Shown here in pieces: positions 15,944 to 24,239 of a stretch of 64,000 nucleotides of DNA. The first letter of the stretch is position 1, and each line of letters opens with the position of its first letter. This DNA is from Flaviflagellibacter rhizophilus (GTDB lineage: Bacteria > Pseudomonadota > Alphaproteobacteria > Rhizobiales > Methylopilaceae). The notes beneath the pieces were generated by a model that was given only the letters and a program-made list of their open reading frames with translations, had not been told where the DNA came from and did no database searches. Both the position numbers and the translations under genes were made by a program. The DNA lies in contig NZ_JAXAFJ010000013.1 in the NCBI RefSeq assembly GCF_033898525.1, forward strand, positions 1 through 64,000, in the 5' to 3' direction.

Positions 15944-16993
15944 CTACCGGACCACGAACCCCATGATCTGCCGGACCTCGCGCATGTTCGCCGCCGCGAT
16001 GGCCTCTGCCTTTTCGGCGCCGGCATTGAGGATGGCGTCGATGGCCGAGGGATCGTCCATCAGGCGGCTCATCTCGCTGCCGATGGGGCCCAGCTTGGCC
16101 GCCGCGAGATCGACGAGCGCTCCCTTGAACTGCGAGAATTGCCCGCCGCCGAACCGCGACAGCACCTCGGCCGGCGCCTCGCCCGACAGCGCCGAATAGA
16201 TGCCGATCAGGTTCTCGGCTTCCGCCCGGCCTTTCAGCCCCTCGACCTCGGAGGGCAGCGGCTCGGGATCGGTCTTCGCCTTGCGCACCTTGGAGGCGAT
16301 GGTGTCGGCATTGTCCGTCAGGTTGATGCGGGAGGCGTCCGACGGGTCGGACTTCGACATCTTCTTCATGCCGTCGCGCAGGCTCATCACCCGCGTGGCC
16401 GGGCCGGTGATCAGGGGTTCCGGCTGCGGGAAATAGGCGTCGCCGAAGCCGTTCTCCGCGATGCTCTCCGCGAAGTCGTTGTTGAACTTCTGGGCGATGT
16501 CGCGGGCCAGTTCCAGATGCTGCTTCTGGTCTTCGCCCACCGGCACATGCGTACCCTTGTAGACAAGGATGTCGGCGGCCATCAGCACGGGGTAGTCGTA
16601 GAGGCCGACGGACGCGTTCTCGCGGTCCTTGCCGGCCTTCTCCTTGAACTGCGTCATGCGGTTGAGCCAGCCGATGCGGGCGACGCAGTTGAAGATCCAG
16701 GCAAGCTCGGCGTGCTGGGGTACCTGGCTCTGGTTGAAGATGATGTTCTTCTCGGGATCGACGCCGCAGGCGATGAAGGCGGCGGCCACTTCCCGGATCT
16801 GGCGGCGCAGTTCGGCCGGCCCGCCCCACACGCTGCGGTCCTGCGTGATGGCGTGGCTGTCCACGACGCAGAACAGGCACTCGTGCTCGTGCTGCAGGGC
16901 GACGAACTTGATGATCGCGCCCAGATAATTGCCGAGATGCAGATTGCCGGTGGGCTGGACGCCCGAGAACACGCGCGGCTGGAAAGTGGACAT
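15944..16993 (-). CDS. trpS: Tryptophanyl-tRNA synthetase
   Basis: A 349-residue class I synthetase charging tRNA-Trp. The HIGH-type motif is TGNLHLGNY (15-23) and the KMSKS loop is complete at 211-215. The start at 16993 (MSTFQPRVFSGVQPTG) is the family N-terminus; the 19 residues added by the longer frame are unsupported. It is the leftmost end of the long minus-strand run, and the gene upstream is a divergently transcribed kinase. The length is normal. Confidence 0.97.
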   Translation of the reverse strand: MSTFQPRVFSGVQPTGNLHLGNYLGAIIKFVALQHEHECLFCVVDSHAITQDRSVWGGPAELRRQIREVAAAFIACGVDPEKNIIFNQSQVPQHAELAWIFNCVARIGWLNRMTQFKEKAGKDRENASVGLYDYPVLMAADILVYKGTHVPVGEDQKQHLELARDIAQKFNNDFAESIAENGFGDAYFPQPEPLITGPATRVMSLRDGMKKMSKSDPSDASRINLTDNADTIASKVRKAKTDPEPLPSEVEGLKGRAEAENLIGIYSALSGEAPAEVLSRFGGGQFSQFKGALVDLAAAKLGPIGSEMSRLMDDPSAIDAILNAGAEKAEAIAAANMREVRQIMGFVVR

Positions 16994-17118
16994 GAGGAAA
17001 AGGTCCCGCAAAGAGGCGCGGGTTATCGCAATGGCCGGGGTGTTGCGCAAGGCTGCCGCCCTTGGCAGCCCAGCCCCGCACCGCTAAAGCCTCCGGACCC
17101 CTCGGAGACTCGCGCACC

Positions 17119-18123
17119 ATGTCCGCCACCTACGACGTCCTCGGCCTCGGCAACGCCATCATCGACATCCTGGCCCGCGTCGAGGATGACCTGGTCGTCA
17201 GCGAAGGCCTGAACAAAGGCGGCATGGCCTTGATCGACGAGGCACGCGCCGCGCAGCTCTACGAGCGCATTGGCCCCACCATCCTCGCCTCGGGCGGCAG
17301 CGCCGCCAACACCTGCGCCGGCGTGGCCTCTCTCGGCGCACGCGCAGCCTTCATCGGCAAGGTGCGCGATGACGCGCTGGGCCACAGCTTCGCGCATGAC
17401 ATCCGCGCCGTCGGCGTCCACTACCCCACCGCGCTCGCCACGGAAGGCCCCGCCACCGCCAGCTGCACCATCCTCGTCACCCCGGATGGCGAGCGCACGA
17501 TGAACACCTTCCTAGGCGCCAGCCAGCATCTTGGCCCGGAGGATGTCGATGAGGATGTCGTCCGCGCCAGCGCCACCGTTTACCTTGAGGGGTATCTCTG
17601 GGATCCGCCGGCCGCGAAGGAGGCCTTCCGCCGCGCCGCCGAGATCGCCCATGCCGCTGGGCGGCAGGTCGCGTTGTCGCTGTCCGACCAGTTCTGCGTC
17701 GACCGCTACCGCGCCGAATTCCTGGAGCTCGTGCGCTCCGGCACCGTGGATCTCCTCTTCGCCAATGAGGGCGAGCTTAAGTCGCTCTACGAGACCGCGG
17801 ATTTCGACAGCGCCGTTTCAGCGCTTCGTGAGGATGCGCGCTTTGCGGTGGTCACCCGCAGCGAGAAGGGTGCGCTTGTGGTCACCCGCGAAGAGACTTT
17901 GGCCGTTCCCGCCTTCCCGGTGGAACGCGTGGTGGACGCCACCGGCGCGGGCGACCTCTTCGCCGCCGGCGTGCTGGCCGGCCTCGCCCGTGGCCTGTCG
18001 TCCCTCGACGCTGCCCGCCTCGGCGCGCTGTCGGCCTCCGAAACGCTGACGCATATGGGACCGCGCCCGCAGCGCAGCTTGGCCGATCTCGCGGTGCAGG
18101 AAGGCCTGTTCGCCACCGCATGA
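17119..18123 (+). CDS. PfkB-family carbohydrate kinase, adenosine-kinase-like
   Basis: A 334-residue ribokinase-fold protein. N-terminal GLGNAIIDILARV (about 9-21), ASGGSAANTCAGVASLGA (57-74) and the C-terminal PfkB signature DATGAGDLF (273-281, with the catalytic Asp) are intact. Similarity in overall pattern is closest to the adenosine kinase group of alphaproteobacteria, which salvages adenosine to AMP, so a link to SAM-cycle products is plausible. Substrate specificity cannot be read from sequence. Start 17119 (MSATYDVLG) has GGAG upstream. It overlaps the next gene by 4 nt (ATGA). Confidence 0.85.
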   Translation: MSATYDVLGLGNAIIDILARVEDDLVVSEGLNKGGMALIDEARAAQLYERIGPTILASGGSAANTCAGVASLGARAAFIGKVRDDALGHSFAHDIRAVGVHYPTALATEGPATASCTILVTPDGERTMNTFLGASQHLGPEDVDEDVVRASATVYLEGYLWDPPAAKEAFRRAAEIAHAAGRQVALSLSDQFCVDRYRAEFLELVRSGTVDLLFANEGELKSLYETADFDSAVSALREDARFAVVTRSEKGALVVTREETLAVPAFPVERVVDATGAGDLFAAGVLAGLARGLSSLDAARLGALSASETLTHMGPRPQRSLADLAVQEGLFATA

Positions 18124-18443
18124 AGGCGCTGGCGCTCTACACCGCGGCTGCGCTCATCGAGATCGCCGGCTGCTTCGCCGTCTGGGCCTGGCTGCGGCTG
18201 GACAAGTCCGCGCTGTGGCTGGTGCCGGGCGCATTGGGCCTTGCCGGCTTCGCCCTGCTGCTGACCTTCATCGACACGCCCTTCGCAGGCCGCGCCTATG
18301 CTGCCTATGGCGGCGTCTACATCGCGGCCTCGCTGGGCTGGATGTGGGCCGTGGAAGGCCAGCGCCCGGATGTGTGGGATGTCTCGGGCGCCACATTGTG
18401 CATGGCTGGTGCGGCGCTGGTTCTGCTGGCCCCGCGCGGCTGA
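18120..18443 (+). CDS. YnfA/UPF0060 family small membrane protein
   Basis: A 107-residue integral membrane protein with four hydrophobic segments. The family hallmarks are present: AALIEIAGCFAVWAWLR near the N-terminus, FAGRAYAAYGGVYIAASLGWMW in the middle (shown in parts), and a conserved RPDVWD loop before the last helix. UPF0060 proteins resemble small multidrug resistance transporters; function is not established. The ATG overlaps the kinase stop, so expression is coupled to it. Confidence 0.9.
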   Translation: MKALALYTAAALIEIAGCFAVWAWLRLDKSALWLVPGALGLAGFALLLTFIDTPFAGRAYAAYGGVYIAASLGWMWAVEGQRPDVWDVSGATLCMAGAALVLLAPRG

Positions 18444-18689
18444 CCATGCCGAACATGGGATCGGACACCCATGCCGCGCGTCCTGCGTGCTGAAGGGGTA
18501 AGCGGCTCAGCGGAAAGATCTCCCCCGTCGAGGGGCGCGAAACGCTCGATCCTGAAAATGCACGTACCCAACCTAAGGCAATCTTCACGAAGCGCGGGCT
18601 ATGCCTCCGACAGCGTGAGGAGCAGGATCTTGGGCGCAGCCAATCGGGACTGGATCAATGGATCGGCGGCTCGCCGCCGCGAGCACTCC

Positions 18690-18911
18690 ATGCTCCACGG
18701 CGAGACGGAGCCGGTGCTCTCGGGATGGCGCGACATCGACACCGCGCCGCAGGACGGCACCCATGTGCTGGCCTGGGACGTGACGAACGACCAGGTGACC
18801 ATCGCCGTCTACCTTGAAGGTTCGGAAGGCTGGAACGGCTGGTACCAGTATGGCGACCTGCTGGAGCAGGCCAATCTCTCGCACTGGATGCCCCTGCCGC
18901 CGCGCCCCTGA
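18690..18911 (+). CDS. Small DUF551-like protein
   Basis: A frame of 73 residues from the ATG at 18690. It carries WRDIDTAPQDGTHVLAWD and ends SHWMPLPPRP. Both elements are hallmarks of DUF551-type proteins, which are frequent in phages and mobile DNA and have no known function. The ribosome binding site is weak, and an in-frame GTG at 18615 could add 25 residues, so the start is uncertain. It stands alone between the UPF0060 gene and coaA. No other mobile-element gene is nearby. Confidence 0.6.
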   Translation: MLHGETEPVLSGWRDIDTAPQDGTHVLAWDVTNDQVTIAVYLEGSEGWNGWYQYGDLLEQANLSHWMPLPPRP

Positions 18912-18925
18912 CGGGCAATGCCGCG

Positions 18926-19876
18926 CTAGAGCTTGCGGAGCGCCACTTCCTCCACGCGGTGATCCGCGGCCTTGCGCAGGACAAGGCTCGCCCGCCCGCG
19001 TGTCGGCAGGATGTTGTCGCGCAGGTTCGGCAGGTTGATGCGGTCCCACAGGCCTTCGGCCAGTTGCAAGGCATCGCTGGCGGGCAGCGCCGCATAGCGC
19101 TGGAAGTAGGACTGCGGATCGCGGAACGCCGTTTCCCGCAAGTGCAGGAAGCGGTGCACGTACCAGTCGTGGATAAGCGCTTCCTCGGCGTCGATATAGA
19201 CCGAGAAATCGAAGAAGTCGGACACGAACGGCATGGCCTTGCCCGAACGGGCGGTGCCCGCCTGCAGGACGTTGAGGCCTTCGAGGATCAGGATATCGGG
19301 CCGGTCGACCACGACCTCGCCGCCCGGCACCACATCATAGGTCAGATGCGAATAGACGGGTGCCGACACCCGCCTCTTGCCGGCCTTGATGTCGGACATG
19401 AAGCCGAGAAGCGCTGGAAGATCATAGCTCTCCGGAAAGCCCTTGCGCTGCATCAGGCCCTCTTCCTCCAGCACCGCATTGGGCAAAAGGAAGCCGTCGG
19501 TCGTCACCAGATCGACCTTTGGCGTATTGGGCCAGCGCGCGAGCAGCGCCTGCAGCAGGCGCGCCGTGGTCGATTTTCCCACCGCGACCGAGCCGCCGAT
19601 GCCGATGATGTAGGGCACCTTGGCGCCGTTGGTGTTCAGGAAGGCGCGCGTGGCGTTATAGAGCCCCTGCGTCGCCTCGACATAGAGGGCCAGAAGGCGC
19701 GAGATCGGCAGGTAGATCTGCTCGACCTCCCTGAGATCCACCGGATCGTCGACGGAGCGCAGTTGCTCCACTTCGGCTTCCGAGAGCGTCATGGGCGTGT
19801 CGGCGCGAAGCTTGGCCCATTCGCCGCGCGAGAAGATGCGGTAGGGCGACTTGGCGCCCGGGGAACGCATATCCAT
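18926..19876 (-). CDS. coaA: Pantothenate kinase (type I)
   Basis: A 316-residue enzyme catalysing the first committed step of coenzyme A synthesis. The P-loop is GGSVAVGKST (about 94-103), followed by VTTDGFLLPNA and the YSHLTYDV substrate region, all type I features. The start at 19876 (MDMRSPGAKSPYRIF) matches the family; a second in-frame ATG follows two codons later. It lies 10 bp downstream of hisE, so it belongs to the his run, an arrangement usual in Rhizobiales. CoaE, which finishes the pathway, is at 29.5 kb. Confidence 0.95.
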   Translation of the reverse strand: MDMRSPGAKSPYRIFSRGEWAKLRADTPMTLSEAEVEQLRSVDDPVDLREVEQIYLPISRLLALYVEATQGLYNATRAFLNTNGAKVPYIIGIGGSVAVGKSTTARLLQALLARWPNTPKVDLVTTDGFLLPNAVLEEEGLMQRKGFPESYDLPALLGFMSDIKAGKRRVSAPVYSHLTYDVVPGGEVVVDRPDILILEGLNVLQAGTARSGKAMPFVSDFFDFSVYIDAEEALIHDWYVHRFLHLRETAFRDPQSYFQRYAALPASDALQLAEGLWDRINLPNLRDNILPTRGRASLVLRKAADHRVEEVALRKL

Positions 19877-19886
19877 CCGCCTGCCC

Positions 19887-20207
19887 CTAGCCACGCCGCG
19901 ATGCTTTTTCGGCAAGACCGGACTGCCGGGTGCGCGATTCCAGCTCGGCCATCACCTCATCCACCGCCACGCCCTTCAGCCGCAGCAGGACAAGCAGGTG
20001 GTACAGCACGTCGGCGGCTTCCTTCGTCAGCCCGTCGCGGTCGTCCAGAGCGGCCGCAAGCACTGCCTCGAAAGCTTCCTCGCCGAACTTCTTGCCGCAG
20101 CGCTCCACGCCCGCTTCAAGCAATTGACGGGTGTACGACGCCGAAGCCTCGGCACCTGCGCGTTCCGCGATGAGGGCTTCAAGACTGGTCAGGGAGAAAT
20201 CCGTCAT
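19887..20207 (-). CDS. hisE: Phosphoribosyl-ATP pyrophosphatase
   Basis: A 106-residue MazG-like enzyme for the second step of histidine synthesis, hydrolysing PR-ATP to PR-AMP. The motif GKKFGEEAFEAVLAA and the following KEAADVLYHLLVLL supply the acidic metal-binding residues. The ATG overlaps the hisF TGA (ATGA at 20204-20207). hisI is not in the window, so HisE is a separate polypeptide here, as in other alphaproteobacteria. Confidence 0.95.
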   Translation of the reverse strand: MTDFSLTSLEALIAERAGAEASASYTRQLLEAGVERCGKKFGEEAFEAVLAAALDDRDGLTKEAADVLYHLLVLLRLKGVAVDEVMAELESRTRQSGLAEKASRRG

Positions 20208-21004
20208 GCCACCGCCTTTCGCCAGGACGGGTCGAGCCGCACCGGCAGTCCCGCCGCGGCCATGTGGGTCTTGGCCTCGCCGATGGTGAAGGTGCCGAAG
20301 TGGAACACGCTGGCGGCCAGCACCGCGCTGGCGCCGCCCTCGCGCACGCCTTCCACGAAGTGGTCGAGCGTGCCGACGCCGCCCGATGCAACCACCGGGA
20401 TGGGCACTGCATCGGCCACCGCGCGCGTCAGGCCGAGATCGTAGCCCTCTTTGGTGCCGTCGCCGTCCATGCTGGTCAGCAGGATTTCGCCCGCGCCGAG
20501 CGCCGCAACCTCACGCGCATAGTCCAGCACGTTGATGCCGGTGGGCCGACGACCGCCATGGGTGAAGATCTCCCAGCGGTCTGCCTCGCCCGGTGCGGAC
20601 ACCTTCTTGGCGTCCACCGCCACGACGATGGCCTGCGCACCGAACTTGTCGGCGGCACGGCCGACGATCGCGCGATCAATGACCGCCGCCGAGTTGATGG
20701 ACACCTTGTCGGCGCCGGCCAGCATCAGGTTGCGCACATCGTCCACCGTGCGCACGCCACCGCCGACGGTGACCGGCATGAAGCAGTTCTCGGCCGTGCG
20801 GGCCACCACATCGAGCAGAATTGCCCGTTCCTCGTGGCTGGCGGTGATGTCGAGGAAGCAGAGCTCGTCGGCACCGGCGGCGTCATAGGCCTTGGCGGCT
20901 TCCACGGGATCGCCCGCATCCACCAGGTCGATGAAGCGCACGCCCTTCACGACCCGGCCGTCCTTGACGTCGAGGCAGGGAATGACGCGGACCTTCAGGC
21001 TCAT
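20204..21004 (-). CDS. hisF: Imidazole glycerol phosphate synthase cyclase subunit
   Basis: A 266-residue TIM barrel that, with HisH, forms imidazole glycerol phosphate and AICAR. The first catalytic aspartate is in VIPCLDVKDGRVVKG (D12). The second is in the AVDAKK segment, and phosphate loops VGGGVRT and ASGGVGTLDH are intact. It overlaps hisA by 4 nt upstream and hisE by 4 nt downstream. The partner hisH lies one gene upstream. Normal length. Confidence 0.97.
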   Translation of the reverse strand: MSLKVRVIPCLDVKDGRVVKGVRFIDLVDAGDPVEAAKAYDAAGADELCFLDITASHEERAILLDVVARTAENCFMPVTVGGGVRTVDDVRNLMLAGADKVSINSAAVIDRAIVGRAADKFGAQAIVVAVDAKKVSAPGEADRWEIFTHGGRRPTGINVLDYAREVAALGAGEILLTSMDGDGTKEGYDLGLTRAVADAVPIPVVASGGVGTLDHFVEGVREGGASAVLAASVFHFGTFTIGEAKTHMAAAGLPVRLDPSWRKAVA

Positions 21005-21732
21005 GCCGAGCCCCGGATCAACGCAATCGCCTCTTCAGGATCAAGCCGCCCGTCATAGAGCGCGCGGCCGGTGATGGCGCCGGCGATGGCACTGTTTTCC
21101 GGCTGCAGCAGGCGCTTCACATCGTCGATGGAGGCCAGCCCGCCAGACGCGATGACCGGGATCGAGAGCGCTTCGGCGAGGGCGCGGGTGCCGTCGAAAT
21201 CGAGGCCCTTCAGGAGGCCGTCGCGGGAGATGTCGGTGTAGATGATGGCCGCGACGCCGGCATCCTCGAAGCGCTTTGCGAGGTCGAGCGAGGTCAATTC
21301 CGACAGCTCGGCCCAGCCCTCGACCGCCACACGGCCGTCGCGGGCATCGACACCCACTGCGATCTTGCCGGGGTGGTTGCGGGCGGCTTCCTTGACGAAG
21401 TCAGGATTGCGCACCGCCGCCGTGCCGAGGATCAGGCGCGAGACGCCGCGCTGCAGCCAGGCATCCACGGCTTCCATGTCACGGATGCCGCCGCCGAGTT
21501 GGACGGGAATGGAGACGCAGTCGAGCACCGCTTCCACGGCGTTGAGGTTGACGCTGGCGCCGGCAAACGCGCCGTCGAGATCGACAACGTGGAGCCACTG
21601 GAAGCCAGCTTCCTCGAAACCAAGCGCGGTGCCGGCAGGATCGACGCCGTAGACGGTCGCCTGATCCATGTCGCCCTGGCGCAGGCGGACCACCTGGCCT
21701 TCCTTGAGGTCGATCGCGGGATAAAGGATCAC
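21001..21732 (-). CDS. hisA: ProFAR isomerase (HisA)
   Basis: A 243-residue TIM barrel isomerising ProFAR to PRFAR. It starts MILYPAIDLKEGQVVRL with the first catalytic Asp; the second is in AIIYTDISRDG. Phosphate loops QLGGGIRD and ASGGLASIDD are intact. I chose the GTG at 21732, which overlaps the hisH stop as GTGA and has GAGG 8 nt upstream. The GTG at 21741 lacks a ribosome binding site and would add three residues. Translational coupling through the his cluster is evident. Confidence 0.95.
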   Translation of the reverse strand: MILYPAIDLKEGQVVRLRQGDMDQATVYGVDPAGTALGFEEAGFQWLHVVDLDGAFAGASVNLNAVEAVLDCVSIPVQLGGGIRDMEAVDAWLQRGVSRLILGTAAVRNPDFVKEAARNHPGKIAVGVDARDGRVAVEGWAELSELTSLDLAKRFEDAGVAAIIYTDISRDGLLKGLDFDGTRALAEALSIPVIASGGLASIDDVKRLLQPENSAIAGAITGRALYDGRLDPEEAIALIRGSA

Positions 21733-22364
21733 GGCTTCCACCTCAGGAAGTTGGAGAGAATGGTAAGTCCGAGCGTCTGGCTTTTCTCGGGATGGAACTG
21801 CGTGCCGGCGATGTTGTCGCGCGCCACCATGGCGGTGACGGCGCCGCCATATTCCGCATGGGCCAGCACGTCGCCCCGGTCGGCCGGCACGAAGTGGAAG
21901 GCATGCAGGAAGAAGGCGTGCAGGCCGGACGGGCCGAGCGGAACATCCTTGAGCAAGGGATGCGTCTTGTCCTGCTCCAGCGTGTTCCAGCCCATATGCG
22001 GCACCTTCAGCGCGGCATCGGAGGGCTGGACGCGCACGACCTCGCCGGGGATCCAGTCAAGGCCGTCGGCACCTTCATGCTCGTCGCCGCGCGTGGCGAG
22101 AAGCTGCATGCCGATGCAGATGCCGAAGAACGGAACACCGCGCTGCCGCACGGCCTCCTCCAGCGCTTCGGTCAGTCCGTCCACAGCCGCGAGACCGCGC
22201 CGGCAGTCCGGGAATGCACCATCGCCCGGCAGGATCAGGCGGTCTGCGGCCGCGACGGTCTCCGGGTCGGAGGAGACGACCAGATCGCGCGCCCCCGCAA
22301 CCTCGAACGCCTTGGCAGCAGAGCGCAGATTACCGGCGCCGTAATCGACAAGGACCACGCTCAC
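21729..22364 (-). CDS. hisH: Imidazole glycerol phosphate synthase amidotransferase subunit
   Basis: A 211-residue class I glutamine amidotransferase supplying ammonia to HisF. The nucleophile is C83 in GICIGMQLLA and the His/Glu pair is in TQFHPEKSQ. The start is GTG at 22362-22364 with GGAGG spaced 7 nt; it overlaps the stop of the DUF2628 gene (GTGA). The N-terminus VVLVDYGAGNLRS is standard. Confidence 0.96.
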   Translation of the reverse strand: MSVVLVDYGAGNLRSAAKAFEVAGARDLVVSSDPETVAAADRLILPGDGAFPDCRRGLAAVDGLTEALEEAVRQRGVPFFGICIGMQLLATRGDEHEGADGLDWIPGEVVRVQPSDAALKVPHMGWNTLEQDKTHPLLKDVPLGPSGLHAFFLHAFHFVPADRGDVLAHAEYGGAVTAMVARDNIAGTQFHPEKSQTLGLTILSNFLRWKP

Positions 22365-22852
22365 CGGCGCACCTCCGGCATAGGGAACAGGCCGAGCACG
22401 CCATGGTCCGGCACCGGCCGCTGAACCAGCGGCTTCAGCAGCGCGGGCACTGCCGGGCGGGTCTCGGACGCCACTTCCGGCGCGCTCGCGAAGTACGCAA
22501 CCTCCGCTTCCATGCCGGACCTGGCCGCGACGGCGCCGATCTGGGTGTAGCCGCGGCGCTCCAGCTTGCGGCGGCGCAGGTCATTTCCCTCGAAGCCGGC
22601 ATAGAGCATGGGGACGAAGCCCAGCAGGAACTCGGACCCGCTGCCGAGCGGCAGGAGCAAGCCTGCCGCAATGGTGGCCGCCGAGATCAGGACGTAGAGC
22701 AGCGTGCCGAGCCACAGCCGGTGGTACAGCATCCACAGCGGCGAGAAGAAGAAGGCCAGCCAGGAGAAGCCGTCCTTTATCAAGACGAGCTTTTCCGCCC
22801 GCTCGATAGCGGTGGTGGCGGAGGCGGGCTCGTGAACAGTCCAGATGCGCAT
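22361..22852 (-). CDS. DUF2628 domain membrane protein in the his operon
   Basis: A 163-residue protein with two to three hydrophobic segments (about 28-45, 48-68 and 75-85) preceded by LVLIKDGFSWLAFFFSPLWMLYHR-type sequence, the DUF2628 hallmark. Function is unknown. It is embedded between hisB and hisH in many Rhizobiales, and here overlaps hisH by 4 nt, so it is cotranslated with histidine enzymes although no direct role in the pathway is known. The C-terminal half is soluble and poorly conserved-looking. Confidence 0.88.
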   Translation of the reverse strand: MRIWTVHEPASATTAIERAEKLVLIKDGFSWLAFFFSPLWMLYHRLWLGTLLYVLISAATIAAGLLLPLGSGSEFLLGFVPMLYAGFEGNDLRRRKLERRGYTQIGAVAARSGMEAEVAYFASAPEVASETRPAVPALLKPLVQRPVPDHGVLGLFPMPEVRR

Positions 22853-22858
22853 GCCGCC

Positions 22859-23455
22859 TCAGCCGCCCAGGCTGCCCTTGGTGGAGGGGATCTGGTTCGC
22901 CGCGCGCGGATCCACCGCCAGCGCAGTGCGCAGCACACGTGCGAGACCCTTGAAGCAGGATTCCGCGATGTGGTGCGCGTTGGCGCCGTACAGCGTCTCG
23001 ACATGCAGCGTCACCGCCGCGTTGATGGCGAAGCCCTGGAAGAACTCGCGCACCAGTTCGGTGTCGAACTCGCCCACCTTGGCCGCCGGGAACTCGGTGC
23101 GCCAGACGAGGAACGGCCGGCCGGAGATGTCGAGCGCCACGCGCGTCAGCGTCTCGTCCATGGGCATGCAGATGTCGGCGTAGCGGTTGATGCCGCGCAT
23201 GTCGCCCAGCGCCTGCCGCACGGCCTGGCCGAGCGCGATGCCGATATCTTCCGTGGTGTGGTGGAAGTCTATGTGGGTGTCGCCCGTGGCCTCGACCGTG
23301 AGGTCCATGCCGGAATGGCGGGCCAGCAGGTCCAGCATGTGGTCGAGGAAGCCAACGCCGGTCGCGATGCGTCCGGTGCCCGTGCCGTCCAGATCGACGG
23401 TTAGGTTCACGCTGGTCTCGCTCGTCTTGCGGACGATGGTGGCGCGGCGGGTCAT
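22859..23455 (-). CDS. hisB: Imidazoleglycerol-phosphate dehydratase
   Basis: A 198-residue monofunctional dehydratase of histidine synthesis; no phosphatase domain is fused. The paired manganese-binding motifs are present: GFLDHMLDLLARHSG, DTHIDFHHTTEDIG, and later GANAHHIAESCFKGLARVL (given in parts). The start at 23455 (MTRRATIVRKTSET) has AGGA spaced 8 nt. It is the first gene of hisB-DUF2628-hisHAFE-coaA and is divergent from hslV across 191 bp that must hold both promoters. Confidence 0.96.
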   Translation of the reverse strand: MTRRATIVRKTSETSVNLTVDLDGTGTGRIATGVGFLDHMLDLLARHSGMDLTVEATGDTHIDFHHTTEDIGIALGQAVRQALGDMRGINRYADICMPMDETLTRVALDISGRPFLVWRTEFPAAKVGEFDTELVREFFQGFAINAAVTLHVETLYGANAHHIAESCFKGLARVLRTALAVDPRAANQIPSTKGSLGG

Positions 23456-23646
23456 GAAAAGGGTCCTGCGTTCGCTGCGGTGCAGCATAGACCACAAGCA
23501 TGAACGCCCGGTCACCGGGTTGTCATGCTGGTTTGGGCGCGTCTTTAGCAGGACACGTCCCCACGCGCCAATGGTTCTGGACTGCACGGTCTTTGCGGGG
23601 CCGCGACGCGCACTTAAGTAGGACGCCTGATCGTCCGAGGATTTAC

Positions 23647-24198
23647 ATGTCAGAACCGCACGCGCCGTGGCACGGCACAACCATCCTGCATGTCCGCAAA
23701 GGCGGCGTCGTCGCCATCGGCGGCGACGGGCAGGTGTCCATGGGCCAGACGGTGATGAAGCACACCGCCCGGAAGGTTCGCCGGCTGGCGGGCGGCACGG
23801 TGATCGGCGGTTTCGCAGGCGCGACGGCGGATGCCTTCACCCTATTCGAGCGCCTTGAAGCCAAGCTGGAGCAATATCCCGGCCAATTGCTCCGCGCCTC
23901 GGTCGAGCTTGCGAAGGATTGGCGTACCGACCGGTATCTCAGGCGGCTCGAGGCCATGATGCTGGTGGCAGACAGCTCGACCAGCCTCGTGCTGACCGGG
24001 ACGGGCGATGTGCTGGAGCCGGAGCGGGGCGTTGCCGCGATCGGCTCTGGCGGCAACTACGCCCTGTCAGCGGCGCGCGCGCTGGCCGAACTCGATCTGA
24101 GCGCCGAGGAGATCGTCCGCCGCTCGATGCGCATCGCGGCCGAGATCTGCGTCTACACGAACGACCAGTTGACCCTGGAAGTGCTGAACGAGGCCTGA
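23647..24198 (+). CDS. hslV: ATP-dependent protease subunit HslV
   Basis: A 183-residue proteasome-beta-like peptidase, the proteolytic core of HslUV (ClpQY). The catalytic N-terminal threonine follows a ten-residue leader: mature sequence TTILHVRKGG starts at T11. The start at 23647 has GAGGA spaced 5 nt. Conserved GGFAGATADAFTLFERLE and AIGSGGNYALSAARAL are present. The hslU gene follows after 41 bp, so they form an operon. Cytoplasmic, stress-related protein turnover. Confidence 0.97.
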   Translation: MSEPHAPWHGTTILHVRKGGVVAIGGDGQVSMGQTVMKHTARKVRRLAGGTVIGGFAGATADAFTLFERLEAKLEQYPGQLLRASVELAKDWRTDRYLRRLEAMMLVADSSTSLVLTGTGDVLEPERGVAAIGSGGNYALSAARALAELDLSAEEIVRRSMRIAAEICVYTNDQLTLEVLNEA

Positions 24199-24239
24199 TC
24201 CGGCCCGATCGCTTCCGGCACACGACGAGATCCATAGAC

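Noticed and set aside
15816..17129. 437-codon minus-strand frame overlapping trpS in another register
   Set aside because: TrpS in the neighbouring frame has both synthetase motifs; this frame is Arg/Gly-rich and featureless.
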